Assembly (NCBI GenBank): GCA_003993805.1
Contig: RSEF01000003.1
Coordinates: 109,781,491 to 109,845,490 of the forward strand
Source: Himantopus leucocephalus
Lineage: Eukaryota > Chordata > Aves > Charadriiformes > Recurvirostridae
Length of the DNA: 64,000 nt
Reading direction: 5' to 3'
Made by a program: the position numbers and the translations under genes. The notes under the pieces are model-generated. The model saw only the letters and a program-made list of their open reading frames with translations, searched no databases and was not told the origin of the DNA. Below, in pieces: positions 52,607 to 64,000 of this stretch (positions are counted from its first letter, which is position 1; the number at the start of each line of letters is the position of its first letter).

Positions 52607-54239
52607 TTTTTTAAGGGAGGAGAAAGTGCAGAGGTTTTTTATGCCCGCTCAATAGTTCCACATCAGTCTAGCCCGCTTCGGAAAGCTGCTTTGTGATGTT
52701 AAATGACATTCACATTCTTCTTCACAGTATCTTTGTTGTCTGCGGGGTATAACAAGCAGTGAAGCTCAAGGGAATCGCATCAATTTTTATTCTGAGCCTG
52801 GCTGACAAAGATATGAACACTTAATTAAGATTTCTTTCATCTCATGAAAATAGCCCTGAAGATCTGAGCCTGACATGAGAGCTGCCAGCGATACTAGTGA
52901 AGGCAAAGCATCCGACTGCAAGATCTTAGAACACTTGCCCTCACAAACCATTTGAACTGAGAATGGAATCTAGGTGTTTCCAAGTGGATGCCCTAACTCG
53001 AGTGAGAGGCTCCTGCTTTCTCTTCTGACTCACTCTAGTCCTGTGAATTCCTTTTTCACACAGGGACAGACCAAGAGGAGGGAGAGCCTCTCTCAGCTTC
53101 GCAGGAACAATGTAATCAATTCAGGCGTGCACACTGCAGGAACAGTTGGCTTAGGCTACCCAACGTGCCATCTGTGAGAAAACCGATTTTTTAAATGACT
53201 GATTACAACAAAATGCATATTCCTTTCCTATTTATTTACATGCATGCATGTATATTGATTAAAATTAGTCCGGTTTTGCTACATTAAATCAGTGTTGATA
53301 ATTAAGCATCTGTGCACAGGGCTGAGAACATTAGGAGCACTAAAGAAACAAACAATAGTTTATAATAGGATCATTAGAGCAGTCTTAGCAGCACTTACAA
53401 CATGTTTATTCAAAAATGAAATATGCCCTAAGGAAAAACACCGATTATGGAACACAGGGGATCCAAAATAAAAAGGTCAGTTTTAAAGCTTTTAAGTAAA
53501 TCATGTCAAACAACTCAGCAACAGCTCATGTTTAAAAATAGACTAAGTAGCTGAAACAATAAAATATGTTAATTGTAGGACCTGGAATATATCAAAAGGA
53601 TGAATACAGTCACCTTCATTACCTTCTCATAGCTCAGAGTGAAAAAACTCCGTATTAATACTGACATATGACATACATCTTGGTGTATACATGCACAGCA
53701 AATATTTATGGTTCTATGAGCGTCTCAGATTGGTTGTACACTGCCAAGAAGGAAATACTTGCCGCTGCACCACAGTTACAATAAACTGTGTGCATATCTG
53801 TATCAACAGTTCAGGTCTGCAGAAAACACCATCTGCCCTTGGGTCAGAGGGAGTTTATAGCTCCGGCTCCGTACGGGAACAGGAGACCTGTTGGGGAAAC
53901 CTCTTCCCACATACACATATGAAAGCAGCACTTGGGATTTATATGTATTCTTTCTAATTAACACATGTATCTGGCAGCATCTGCTATTTTCAGCGGGACT
54001 AATGAAGTATTATCATTGTTATCCACTCACAAATAGGGACTTTGACTCACAGGAAAGTAAAGTATCTCTGTGGACTAAAACTTACCTCTTCTGTTTACCC
54101 TCTTATCACATACCCTCTTAGCACATACCACACCATATTAGTAATTTAATCCAACGAGCTAATGCAAAAGAATAGCAAAAGGGTTTAAGCAAATTAAACC
54201 CTCCACAGCACTGGCTGAATTTCAGCGAAAGCCGTGGGA
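52607..54239. other. Interval between the MTDH-like gene and the LAPTM4A promoter
   Basis: The 3' end of the MTDH-like gene should lie here or in the gap. I did not find the lysine-rich C-terminal tail expected for MTDH. Two acceptor-bounded frames that would join in phase 0 and end at a stop are seen: 52,728-52,805 (26 codons with the stop) and 53,064-53,177 (38 codons with the stop, starting GQTKRRESLSQLRRN). Neither resembles the MTDH C-terminus. AATAAA-type signals occur near 53,466, 53,559 and 53,781 but are common in AT-rich DNA. Confidence 0.4.
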
Positions 54240-54547
54240 CGTTGGTACTATCTCAACGCAGGCTGCTTCGGGCTCTGCTAAGGAGAGACCTTCTCCAGTT
54301 TTTCTCGGAAGAAAGGGTTGTCGCTGGACAACGCAGCTTTTCCCGTAGGGTTTCGGCCGCCGGCTCGGAGGCCGAGCACCGGCTCTTCGCCCTGGCCTAC
54401 CTCCGCCCGCGCTGCGTGGGGGAGCAGGGCGAGCTGTGCCCCTGAGCGCCCGGCGAGCACGGCCAGGGGCCTGCCCCGGCGGAGACCCGCCATGCTGAGC
54501 GGTCCCAGCCCTGAGGGGGCCGTGGCGGGAGGGAGGGGCTCCGCCCC

Positions 54548-54558
54548 AACATGGCGGG
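54548..54558 (+). promoter_or_regulatory. YY1-like element overlapping an ATG
   Basis: AACATGGCGGG resembles the YY1 consensus AAnATGGCGGC that often sits at or just after a transcription start. Its ATG opens a short frame of 11 codons that runs straight into a consensus donor, CTCAG|GTGAGC, at 54,585/54,586. It could therefore mark an upstream alternative first exon. Confidence 0.6.
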
Positions 54559-54613
54559 CCCGGCGGGCACCGCGCCTCGCCTCAGGTGAGCCCCGCCCCG
54601 CCGCCGCAGGTGA

Positions 54614-55021
<408 letters not shown>

Positions 55022-55041
55022 TGATTCGGGTTGTGCGGAAG

Positions 55042-55051
55042 GCGCATGCGC
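55042..55051. promoter_or_regulatory. NRF1-type palindrome GCGCATGCGC
   Basis: Perfect GCGCATGCGC, the NRF1 consensus, 66 bases into intron 1 and inside the CpG island. An identical copy lies 62 bases downstream. Confidence 0.75.
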
Positions 55052-55103
55052 GGGAGCGTCGACCGTTGGCCGGGCTGGGAGCGGTGGGCGCGGAGCGGGC
55101 AGC

Positions 55104-55113
55104 GCGCATGCGC
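55104..55113. promoter_or_regulatory. NRF1-type palindrome GCGCATGCGC, second copy
   Basis: Second perfect copy of the same 10-base palindrome. Paired NRF1 sites just downstream of the start fit a housekeeping promoter tied to metabolic state; this is inferred. Confidence 0.75.
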
Positions 55114-58100
55114 CGCCGGTGGGCCCGAGGCCGGGGGGCGCTCTGAGGGGGGGCTCCCCCGTGCCCCGACCGGGGAGTCCCGTGTCCCCCCCCCCCGGGG
55201 GTCCGCTGTCGTCGAGCCAGCTGTCGCGGTTGTCCCCTGTGCCGCTCCCTGCGGGGGAAGCTGCATGAGTGTTCCTGGAGTCACCCGGCGTGGTTCGCGT
55301 CTCTCTTCCTCCCCGGGGTCTGCTTCGGGCGCGGCAGAGCCGGTTGTCCCTCGGCGGCCTCCCTTGTCGTGGTTAGAAAAACAAAGCGAAGGGGAAGTTC
55401 AGGGCATTTTAACCCGAGTCTCCGGGGGGTTCAGTGACTGTTCCCCTCCTTAGATTGGAGGGGCTCTTACGCGTTTCAAACAGTACTGAACGTGTGCCCG
55501 GTAGGAGAGGAGATGGTAACGCTTCGGGGGGGGGAGGTGCTGGAATTTGGGGTATGTTGAGAACTTGGTTCCCCTGAGCAGTTAGCAACCTGTGAGAGGA
55601 AGGTGAGGGTCTTCAAACCAGCATGGCTTCTGCTTGTTGAAGAGCTCTGTGGAAAGGGAAGTTCCTGGTTGTTTGGTACTCTGTGTTCTCAACGCAGTGG
55701 TTGGGGAGCAATACAAACAGGTTTGGTTTCCAAAACACCTCTTGTTTTCTGACTGGTGGGTGCTTTTTCTCTGAGAGAGAGTTTGGTGGTGAAGTTGAAA
55801 TATTAAGGGTAGTCTTGAAATAAAGTAGAAATGTGAAAACAGTATCAGCAAGTTAAGGCCTGGGCCCGTAACTTCCCCTAGTTCCCTTAAAGGGGAACTG
55901 AGTTCCCCTTTTTTAAAGTAGTTTCCTCATCTTTCCTTCCCCTTGACCTCATGGGACGTAAAAAAGTGAGGATAGTTTAAAAATGTTGCATCACAGCTTT
56001 TCTATTCTGCTGAAGCTGTAACCAAAGGCTGTGTTCTCCTTCACCAGACTATAAAAATAGAGAATGCTGAATTTTTATGCCTTGATGTGAAGGAGTTGTG
56101 CACAGAAACTGCTTTTACAGGCATGGGGATTAAGTTTGGAGAGTTTATGGTTCATCATCAGCAACTACAGAGAGATCTTTATTTTTTTTTCATCTCATCT
56201 TTCCATTGACAAAAAATGTACAGGCAACGAATAAAATGGCAGGAGAGAGGAATGGAAGAAAAAGCAATGTAGGGGGGTGGGAAGTGTAACAAAACTTTAG
56301 GAAAGGGATATTTTACTCTTTTTTCAAAAAGAAATTGAAATAAAAAAAGTTTTGGTGTTGATTAAGTTCTACTGTTAGTTTATGTAAAATAGAAAAATAA
56401 GGTCCATTGCAGTATTGAACATCAGACTTGTTCTGAAAACCTGCAGAACTTCCGGAAGTTTTACCCCGTGCTAACGGAGGGAGATTGAGAATATGCTGCT
56501 GGTACCTCAAGTAAAAGCATAAATTCTTAACAGTAAGAAGATAGTCATCCTTGTTATGGAACACACCTTGCTGCCTTCCCTGCTTTTGTTTCCTGCTGGC
56601 AGGAATATCTAGAAACCCAGGAACTTGGCTGGGGCAGCGGGCAGGGATGTGCTTTTCCTGGACACAGACCGGGTAGCACTTCCAGCTTCTGCCTCTCTTT
56701 CTGTGCTTCTGTTTCATCTTGTTGCCTGGATGCAGCACCTCTTTCTCCTTTCTGAATCTGGCAAATATCTGTAGTGCTTATGGCTGGTCATTGATGAGGC
56801 TGATGGCTTCAGCGGTGGAGTGGTGTCTGAGGCAAAGTGTTCCTTTGATCTTGTGTAACTGCTACAGATTCAGTGTCTGCAGGCTGCTAGAGGGAAAAAT
56901 ATAGATGAGTTTAGGGTAGTAGGGTGCATGCGAAGTATTTAATCACTGTGTTTTTCTATAAACTGTATCAAACACTTTGTTAAATTATGCATTGAAATTT
57001 TTTATCCAGTTCTTCCCATCTGTCAGCTGGCAAAAGGTGATAACTCTTTAAGTCTGACAACTGTTAGCTGTTTGAGCTGAAATAAGGTCTTACCATGACG
57101 TGTTAGGTGGTCTTGCCTTGTACTTTAAATCAGAATTCAACTATAATTCATACCTTTTGAAGGTAAAGTACAATTTGGAGAGTGAAAATCAAACTTACCT
57201 TTCTACTGCTGAACTAAAAAAAAAAAAAAGAAAAATTGAAAGTGCCTAGGGTATGTCAAGGTTTTTAGACATGTTAATTAATGCACTACTTAAGTATCAC
57301 TTCAGCCTTTCAGACACTAGCTTGTGATACGTATTTCTAAATCAAGTTAATAATCTGTGCTTGTAAGTTACAGTGGGACAAACAGTGATAACTTTCTCTG
57401 TGGGGTGGGCTTTTCTGTTTGTTTTTCTGTTTAGTTTGGTGGGGGTTTTGTTTTGTGAGGGGGGTAGCTTTTTGGTGGGGGAGAAGGCTTAGTTCAACAA
57501 TAATTTTGTGTTACTGAAAATCTTGGTCAGCCTGTATTTACTGGATACACTGTGTTCTTGTGCTGTGCAGCCCTGAAGGAATTTGATACCAAACATAAAA
57601 TGGAGTCTCGTAGCAATCTACTCCAGATGTTTCAGTAAGATAAGAGTTTTGGCTATTTAATACATGTGTGTTGTTCTTATGTAACCATTTCTTTAGGTAT
57701 TTTCCTATTCCTTGCTTATTTGTATACTCTTAAATCTTGCATCTAATTAACTTACCTCCTCACTAAAACAGTTATATCACTGTCCTTGTGTACTTCTGTG
57801 AGTCGAGAGAGAACAAGGACATTATCTTCCAAAATGTCTGCTGTGATCAAACTGCATCTTTTAAGCATGCTTCCGTCTGTATGCTGCTATTGTTTCTGAT
57901 AAGTAGATAAAACTCTATTTGCAAATGATGAGTTAAGAACACTTCTAGCGTACTCATTCTTGAGTTCCAGAACGAATGTAGTTTGGTTTACTCTGCAACA
58001 CCCACTACTGTTCTGTGTAGGAAGGAAAAAGAAACCTCCTATTCCTAGCTCCGTAAGTGCAAACGTGTGGCTTTGAAGTTTGCTTCTTCCTGTAAACTTT

Positions 58101-61100
58101 CTTATTAGGCACAGTGCTTTCCAGAAACAGGAAGGGTGAACACTGCCCTGGCAAAAATCAGATCAGAGTTCAATAAACAGTCTAAAAGTAATAGCATTGT
58201 TTTGGAGGGAGTGGCTGTTTCGTTCTGGCAGCAAACTTCAGCAATGGAGTCAAAATGATGCAATTGCTACTGGTTAGCAGGAAGGTCAGGATGATCTCTG
58301 GAGTGGTTTGCTCACTCAACAAGACTTCCAGAAACAAAGGACTGTAACTGGTCTCAATCTAATCTTGACAGTGCTAGAAGCTCTGAAATACCCTATTGAA
58401 ATTCTTTTTGGTTTTATTTTTTTCAGTATAATAAAAAAAAAAACAAACCAAAACAAAAAGCCCTGTCTTGGTTTGTTTAAGGAAAAATGCTGGAAAAGTG
58501 AGAGGAAGGTGAGAAAGTGTAGTAGTGCAAGGTAATTTCCCTCTTCTTTCCCACTCGTAAAAGGAAATAAGCAAATTATAAGTACATATTCTTGTTTATG
58601 TCTTTTAGTAACTCAGGGTGCTTGGGGAAACCTAGACTTCATGTTCAGGCCTCCAGAGAGATGAAGCACTTACATGATTAGGCATTAAATGTATACCATG
58701 GAGATAAAACTCACTAATTAAAAAGCTAATGCTTGTTAATAGTCCCACAGTCTTTTGAGCTCTGATCATATGGGGAGCTAATATTTCTGTTACCAGTTTG
58801 TAATAAATGCTGACTTTCTATTTGAATACCAGCTATGGAATTTTTAAATTTTGATGTAATCTATACTGAACTTCAATTAAGCTCAGTTTTCCCAGTTTTA
58901 AGAGTAAAATACACTTTGTAAACTACTACAAAACTAAGTTTTTTGTTTTAATGGAACCATCTTTTGAGTAAGAATTTGAACAGGTGTTTTGTAATTGTTT
59001 TGTATTATTTTTTGACTTCCTGACAAAAAGAACTACGATGGGGACAGCTGGGGTTTCTGAGGTGTTGCTTCGGAATGGTGCACCACCCATTGAGTGCTGG
59101 CTTGACAGTGTTGGTGGTTTTTTGGGGGGGTGGTGGTTTTAATCTTCAGGTTACTCTGAGCCTTACCTGGGCTATGCTTTTTCTGACTCCTCTTTCACTT
59201 AGACCATTTATGAACATATATTTTATTTGCAGTGAATATATTCTGTTAAGCTCTGACAATGCCTTGCAATCCAGACCGTTCTCTTGCTGCTAGTCACCTT
59301 GACTATCAAGTTGAAACAAGCCTTGTGGTCTTGCTGTTATCAAGCTTCTGTGAAAGAAGAATGGTAGTAGTTAGAATACAGGCTCTGGCTTCCTGCTTAA
59401 AAGGACTCCTAATTTGGAGTCATTGGTAACTTGTAATTGAAATCCATATGTTGAATACAGTGAATTGCTCAGTGCTGTGATGTGATTCGCAAATAGCAGT
59501 AATGGAGTACTGGAAGCCCTGGGGTGTTAATTGGCAGAGGTTTGGGTTTCTTGTTGGTTGGGTTTTTTTTTAAAGTTAACATTTTCATTGTACTCACTGA
59601 CCCTAATAGATGGGATTTTGAATGGTTCTTTAATTGCCCGTTTTCCTTGCACGCCATTTCAGATTGAGAAAATAAAGCTTGAATACTCTGAACTGCACTC
59701 AGTAACTAGTGAAATTACTAAGGACTTTTGTATGCTAAATTAGGACCATGGATAGTATGAAAATGAAGTGACAGATGTAGGATCACAGTCTCACAATCCC
59801 AAGGCATTCAAATTTCTCAGTATTCTATATTAATTTGGAGTGCTGCTTGCTCTTGAGGCAGATAGCCTATCATAACAGTTGAACTCAGTATTGAAGTAAT
59901 ATTGTCTTTGGTCGTGAACTTTATCACTGTTTAAGTTAAAATGGTGACTGTGTATAAACAATAAATTCTATAAACAATAAGAGCTATAATTGAATATGTC
60001 TATGTTTTATGAAGTGGAAGTCAATGTTTCAACTGCCAGAGATCTGAACTTTGACATAGGCTTTTTAAAACAAGTGTAGAGCAGGAAGTTATTTTCCAAA
60101 GTATAGGTTGATACGCCTGTTTCACTCACAGACAGGAGGAAATAGGCTTGAAAATACACTGAAAGCAGAAAACCAGAGTAGAGAAGGACAAAACAGGAGT
60201 GGTGAGAGAATATAGTATTCTATACATCTGAACAATGGTGAAGCAAAATAAGACTTAGACAAGTGGCAGATGAGCAACTTGACAGTTTGCACTGTGGGAA
60301 GTTCTTGCAAGGAGGAAAATATGCTCATTTCAAGGCTGAAAATATTGGTGGCTAACCTTGGTTCTTTACTGCCAGCTGTGTTAGTTATTATATTTTATGT
60401 TCCAAGGCATAAAATGGGGGATACAAGTGGCTGAAAGTAGATGGGATTTCTAGTAAGTTTGTATAATAGATGATGACATTTCTACAAAACCATCAGCTTT
60501 GATTTCACTAAAGGGTTCTTTTTAGTAGAAAGTGTAAGCAAGCTTATCACCATGACATCTCTAAACCCTAGGAAAAAAAAAGCTTGCAGGAACTATGAGT
60601 CTTAAAAGCTAAAACTCCTTTTCAATGTTCAAAAGCTGTTTTTCCTTACTGAAAATTTCAGTAATTGTGCGTAGACTTGCCACTATTACTATCACTGACT
60701 CCTCGAACCAGGCCAGTAAAAGAAGAAATATCTGGCAAATATTCTTAAGTTGTGAGAAACTGCAGACCAGTTCGTTGTTTTGTTTTTGAGGCTAATTGTA
60801 AAAGATCCTGCCCGTGCTGGTGACTGTACTGAATACTGATTGCAAACGATTGCAGCTTGAAAATACCATCATGACTTTTTTTTGTTACGCAGCCTTTTTG
60901 TTTGGCCTGTCTCTGCAGGTGTTAGTAACAGGAACTATGCCCCTGTAAATCTTGAATACGTTCGTTATAAATGCTGTTAAGGCAATTTTGCAGAGACTTA
61001 AACTACTTTTGACTCTTTGAGCTCTTGCTATTACTGAAAGCATTTCTGATGTGTACCAAAATGGGGGAACAGAAGTAGTCTTCAGTTGCACTGTACGTGA

Positions 61101-61879
61101 GGAAAAGGACCGGTAAGCACAAAGCCAGTGCTGAACGGTTACAAATTTGGGGGTTTCATCTTTGTGTGAGATTTCTTTAACTTTACCTGTGTAACTCTTC
61201 TGATAAGGACTGATGAGGTTTTAATAAACGATCTAGGAAGGGCAGGGAGCCAGTTCTCCCCTGCTTGTATTGAAACTGTAAGATGGGAGAAACCAAGCAG
61301 CAAGCTACATTTGAGGATTAGAGCTGTAGTGGAAGTTTCCCTCATACTCAGTATTTACTACGTGATGCTTGCACATCCCTTTGTACTGTTTGCCCCTGGC
61401 ACTATTTGAAAGAGTAGGGTTCTGTACCTTATTTGGGCATTAAATTAATTCTGCCTTTCAACTTACAGAAAGCAGAAACTCTTTCCAAATGTTCCTTGTT
61501 GTGTCCATTGTACCTTTTCCTTCCTTGCCTCTTTTAACTGTTCCCTGTTTTCTGGTTCACAAATGGGTGCATTCATTGTGCAGCATCAGTTTAATTATGT
61601 CATTTGAATCCTTACAAACCCTATCCATCCTCTCAATTATTTAGTTGTGATTTGTTAAAACTAGCAAGGGTCCAGTGCTCTCCTGGGGGTTTTTTGGTAG
61701 TGGTTTAACTAAGATTGAAATTTATTCGTAAGTTGGGTTCCTTTTTTTTTATTCTTCCATGTACAGGCAAGGCAAAGAGTTTTATTTGTAACTGAAATAA
61801 AAGATCTATCAGTGTGTCCTTAGTAAGATCATAGCTGTTGCAGTATAAATAACCTTTAGATAACTGTGATCTTTCTCAG

Positions 61880-62000
61880 GTGGTGAACTTGCTGATGGGC
61901 ATCTTGTTGACAGTAGAAGTGACTCATCCAAATATAGTGCCAACTGTTGATATCCAGTATGAAGTCATCGGAAATTACTATGCTTCTGAGAGAATGGCTG
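61880..62000 (+). CDS. LAPTM4A: LAPTM4A exon 2: end of membrane segment 1 and first lumenal loop
   Basis: This is a 121-base exon entering in phase 0 and leaving in phase 1, with acceptor CTTTCTCAG and donor GCTG|GTAGGT. It encodes residues 34-73: [14 protein letters not shown] completes membrane segment 1, and [20 protein letters not shown], then ASERMA, is the lumenal loop. Human LAPTM4A reads [18 protein letters not shown] here, so identity is very high, and the loop is unlike that of LAPTM4B. The single base left over should form the Asp codon of the conserved MADNACVLF junction. The following exons, with membrane segments 2-4 and the PY motifs in the cytoplasmic tail that bind NEDD4 ligases, lie beyond the window. 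Confidence 0.97.
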
Positions 62001-64000
62001 GTAGGTGTATAACTCTGATGTTTTTTTAGAAAATAAAGCATGTGGTATCATGGTGTATTTGCCTTACGCTAGTGTGCAGTATATGCATATAGCTCTTAAA
62101 TATGGTTGTCTTGTTTTCTGCATTTCTCTTTAATTATTGTGGGATTGAGGTCTTCTACAAGAATGAATAAACCTTATGAAATAAAAATAATATTCCATAT
62201 GTTACTCCTAAGCAACTTAAGTGATAAGATTTCTAAAGATTTCTTGGTCTTCCAATGCTTTGAGTGTTGAAGTATGCATGGAACATCTCTAATTCACTTT
62301 CTCCATAAACATTTACTATCTTTGCTGTGTCAGTAAAACAAAAAGCAGAAAACTCTTTAAAAATTTTTCTGAATTTTTGGTGATCCTGATAGATTTAAGG
62401 AAAGAGTTTACAGCTATTGTATAGGGGTTTACTAAGAGGAAAACCATGCCATTTTTGTAAGAACAGTGGAAGAACTGGGATGCCAAGTACCTGAGTAAAA
62501 CCAAAGTACTTATCTTTAAAGTTTGACATGCAGAAGAAACAGAAGAGAAAGCATCATGAGCAGAATTAAACCTACTTCCACTCTGTTGTTACAGAGGAAG
62601 TGTGTGATGTGTACAAGTGTAATCAGTGTCAAACTCTGGTCTGTAATGACCAAGTTCCTTAACTGTAGTATGACATATAAACTTGTGCGCATGCTTTGTT
62701 TTTATTGTTTTTAAGTGTGCAGAAATATGTTGAGTGTGGCACTTCTAATGTGTCTCGTCTAAGTCTGCTGTATTACACTAAAATTTAGGGAGGGTCAGAT
62801 CCAGTCTGGACCGACGATAACTAGTACAACACAAATCTGGATTTTGAGTTGTGGTTTACAGTCTTTGTATTAGTTATTCATGACTTGAGTTGAGGATCTC
62901 AGTTCTGACCTGTGACTGTAACTCACGCTTGTTAGTAATGAAATGAGAGTGGGAACAAGGACCAAATACTTCATAAAGCCAAGATACTAAGTAAAATTAC
63001 AGCACATACCTGTAAAATGTCATATGTTCTGTAACAAATGTTGGTGTATTTGGTAGCCTTAAGCTTATATGACTGAGAGATTCTTTTGAAGGTTCTTTCT
63101 CCGCTCTTTAGTGTAAGATGGCTATCTTATGCTTTTGACTTAAAGATTCTTGTTTCCCGTGTTGGAATATGGGCTAGAGGGTTTTGTTTGCATGAAGAGA
63201 TATTAAAATTTTGATTGTGCATGTGGATATTGTGAGTAACAAATCCTCAGGAGAAAACCACACTTGTTGAGTTATTAGTGAGCACTTAGGGCTCTCTGAT
63301 CGATGCAATGAATTTCAGACATGGGAGGACCTCCTTCTTGATGCCATCTGTGTACGTAGATATTATTATCTTGTACTGAATTGGGTAAGTAAGTGCGTCC
63401 ACAGTGTATCTTTTCAGATTGGTTGCAGACTAGAAAGTTAGGATTCTCAGATCATCTGTTTCGAGCATGGGAACCACAACAGCTTGGCTTCAGTATTGCT
63501 AAAAACATTAGCTTAGCCACATCTATAGACTGTCAAGCTGGTTTCTTTCTCTGTGTTTAAAAAGGTAAACCATCCTTGCTGTAGGAGATAGTGCATAATC
63601 TAACTAGTGGAAAGCAGCTGTGCTTCTGTCATCAGTAACTCTGATGCACAAGGAGAATCTTTATCATTCAGTTTCCATGAGTGTCCTGGATTCTGCCACC
63701 ATTTGGCTTCTGTTCAACTCCCTTTTCTTGTAAATAATGGGATACCTTCCACCCAGTGATTTCCTGTTTTCCGTAGCGTTACCGAAGGAGCAGTGCTGCT
63801 CCCGCTGCCAATAAGAGAATTACATAATCAAGCCATTTTAAAGTGTAAAGGTTGATACTGTGCTAGCTTCACTTAAAATTCTTTCCAGTTGTAAAGTTAA
63901 TCACCCACATACTTTTAGCACCGGCGTATATTGCAAATCGCCATCGTTATGTTGCATTACTATCAAACTATGTCAGGCTTCTAATTGGTATGTCTGAGCT
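62001..64000 (+). other. LAPTM4A: LAPTM4A intron 2, incomplete
   Basis: No match to the expected third exon, which should begin in phase 1 with the DNACVLF segment, was found before the end of the window. The stretch is AT-rich without recognised repeats. Confidence 0.75.

Overview
This is vertebrate nuclear DNA, almost certainly from a bird. It has split genes with GT-AG introns, one CpG-island promoter, two 100-N scaffold gaps and several truncated CR1 LINE fragments whose 3' ends carry the avian ATTCTATGATTCT-type tail. There is no bacterial, viral or plasmid gene content. Nearly all open reading frames here are chance frames in introns or intergenic DNA.

Layout: (1) About 1-36,000 is gene-poor. 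It holds CR1 remnants near 3.5, 14.5-15.0 and 26.2 kb, simple repeats, AT-rich stretches and a 100-N gap at 26,079-26,178. I found no convincing exon there. (2) About 36,003-52,398 holds eight consecutive plus-strand exons of a gene homologous to metadherin (MTDH/LYRIC/AEG-1). All splice sites are canonical and every intron phase matches, so together they give 279 stop-free codons. The first exon (membrane segment in MTDH) and the last exons were not found; the second gap (52,507-52,606) lies just after the last exon seen. (3) About 54,250-55,400 is a CpG island with three CCAAT boxes, a YY1-like element and two NRF1-type palindromes. It drives LAPTM4A on the plus strand: exon 1 at 54,878-54,976 and exon 2 at 61,880-62,000. 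The rest of LAPTM4A lies beyond the window.

Main result: the MTDH-like gene does not look like MTDH itself. In human, MTDH lies next to LAPTM4B (SDC2...MTDH-LAPTM4B-MATN2 on 8q22). The downstream gene here is clearly LAPTM4A, whose human neighbourhood is SDC1-LAPTM4A-MATN3 on 2p24, with no MTDH-type gene. The MTDH homologue here is strongly diverged except for a few islands, and it sits exactly where the second copy of an ancient whole-genome-duplication block would place it. The best reading is a second MTDH-family gene (an MTDH ohnologue) kept in this bird and missing from the human block. The SND1-binding tryptophan motif is almost perfectly kept, while much of the rest has drifted. Synteny and human protein comparisons are from memory, not from a search.
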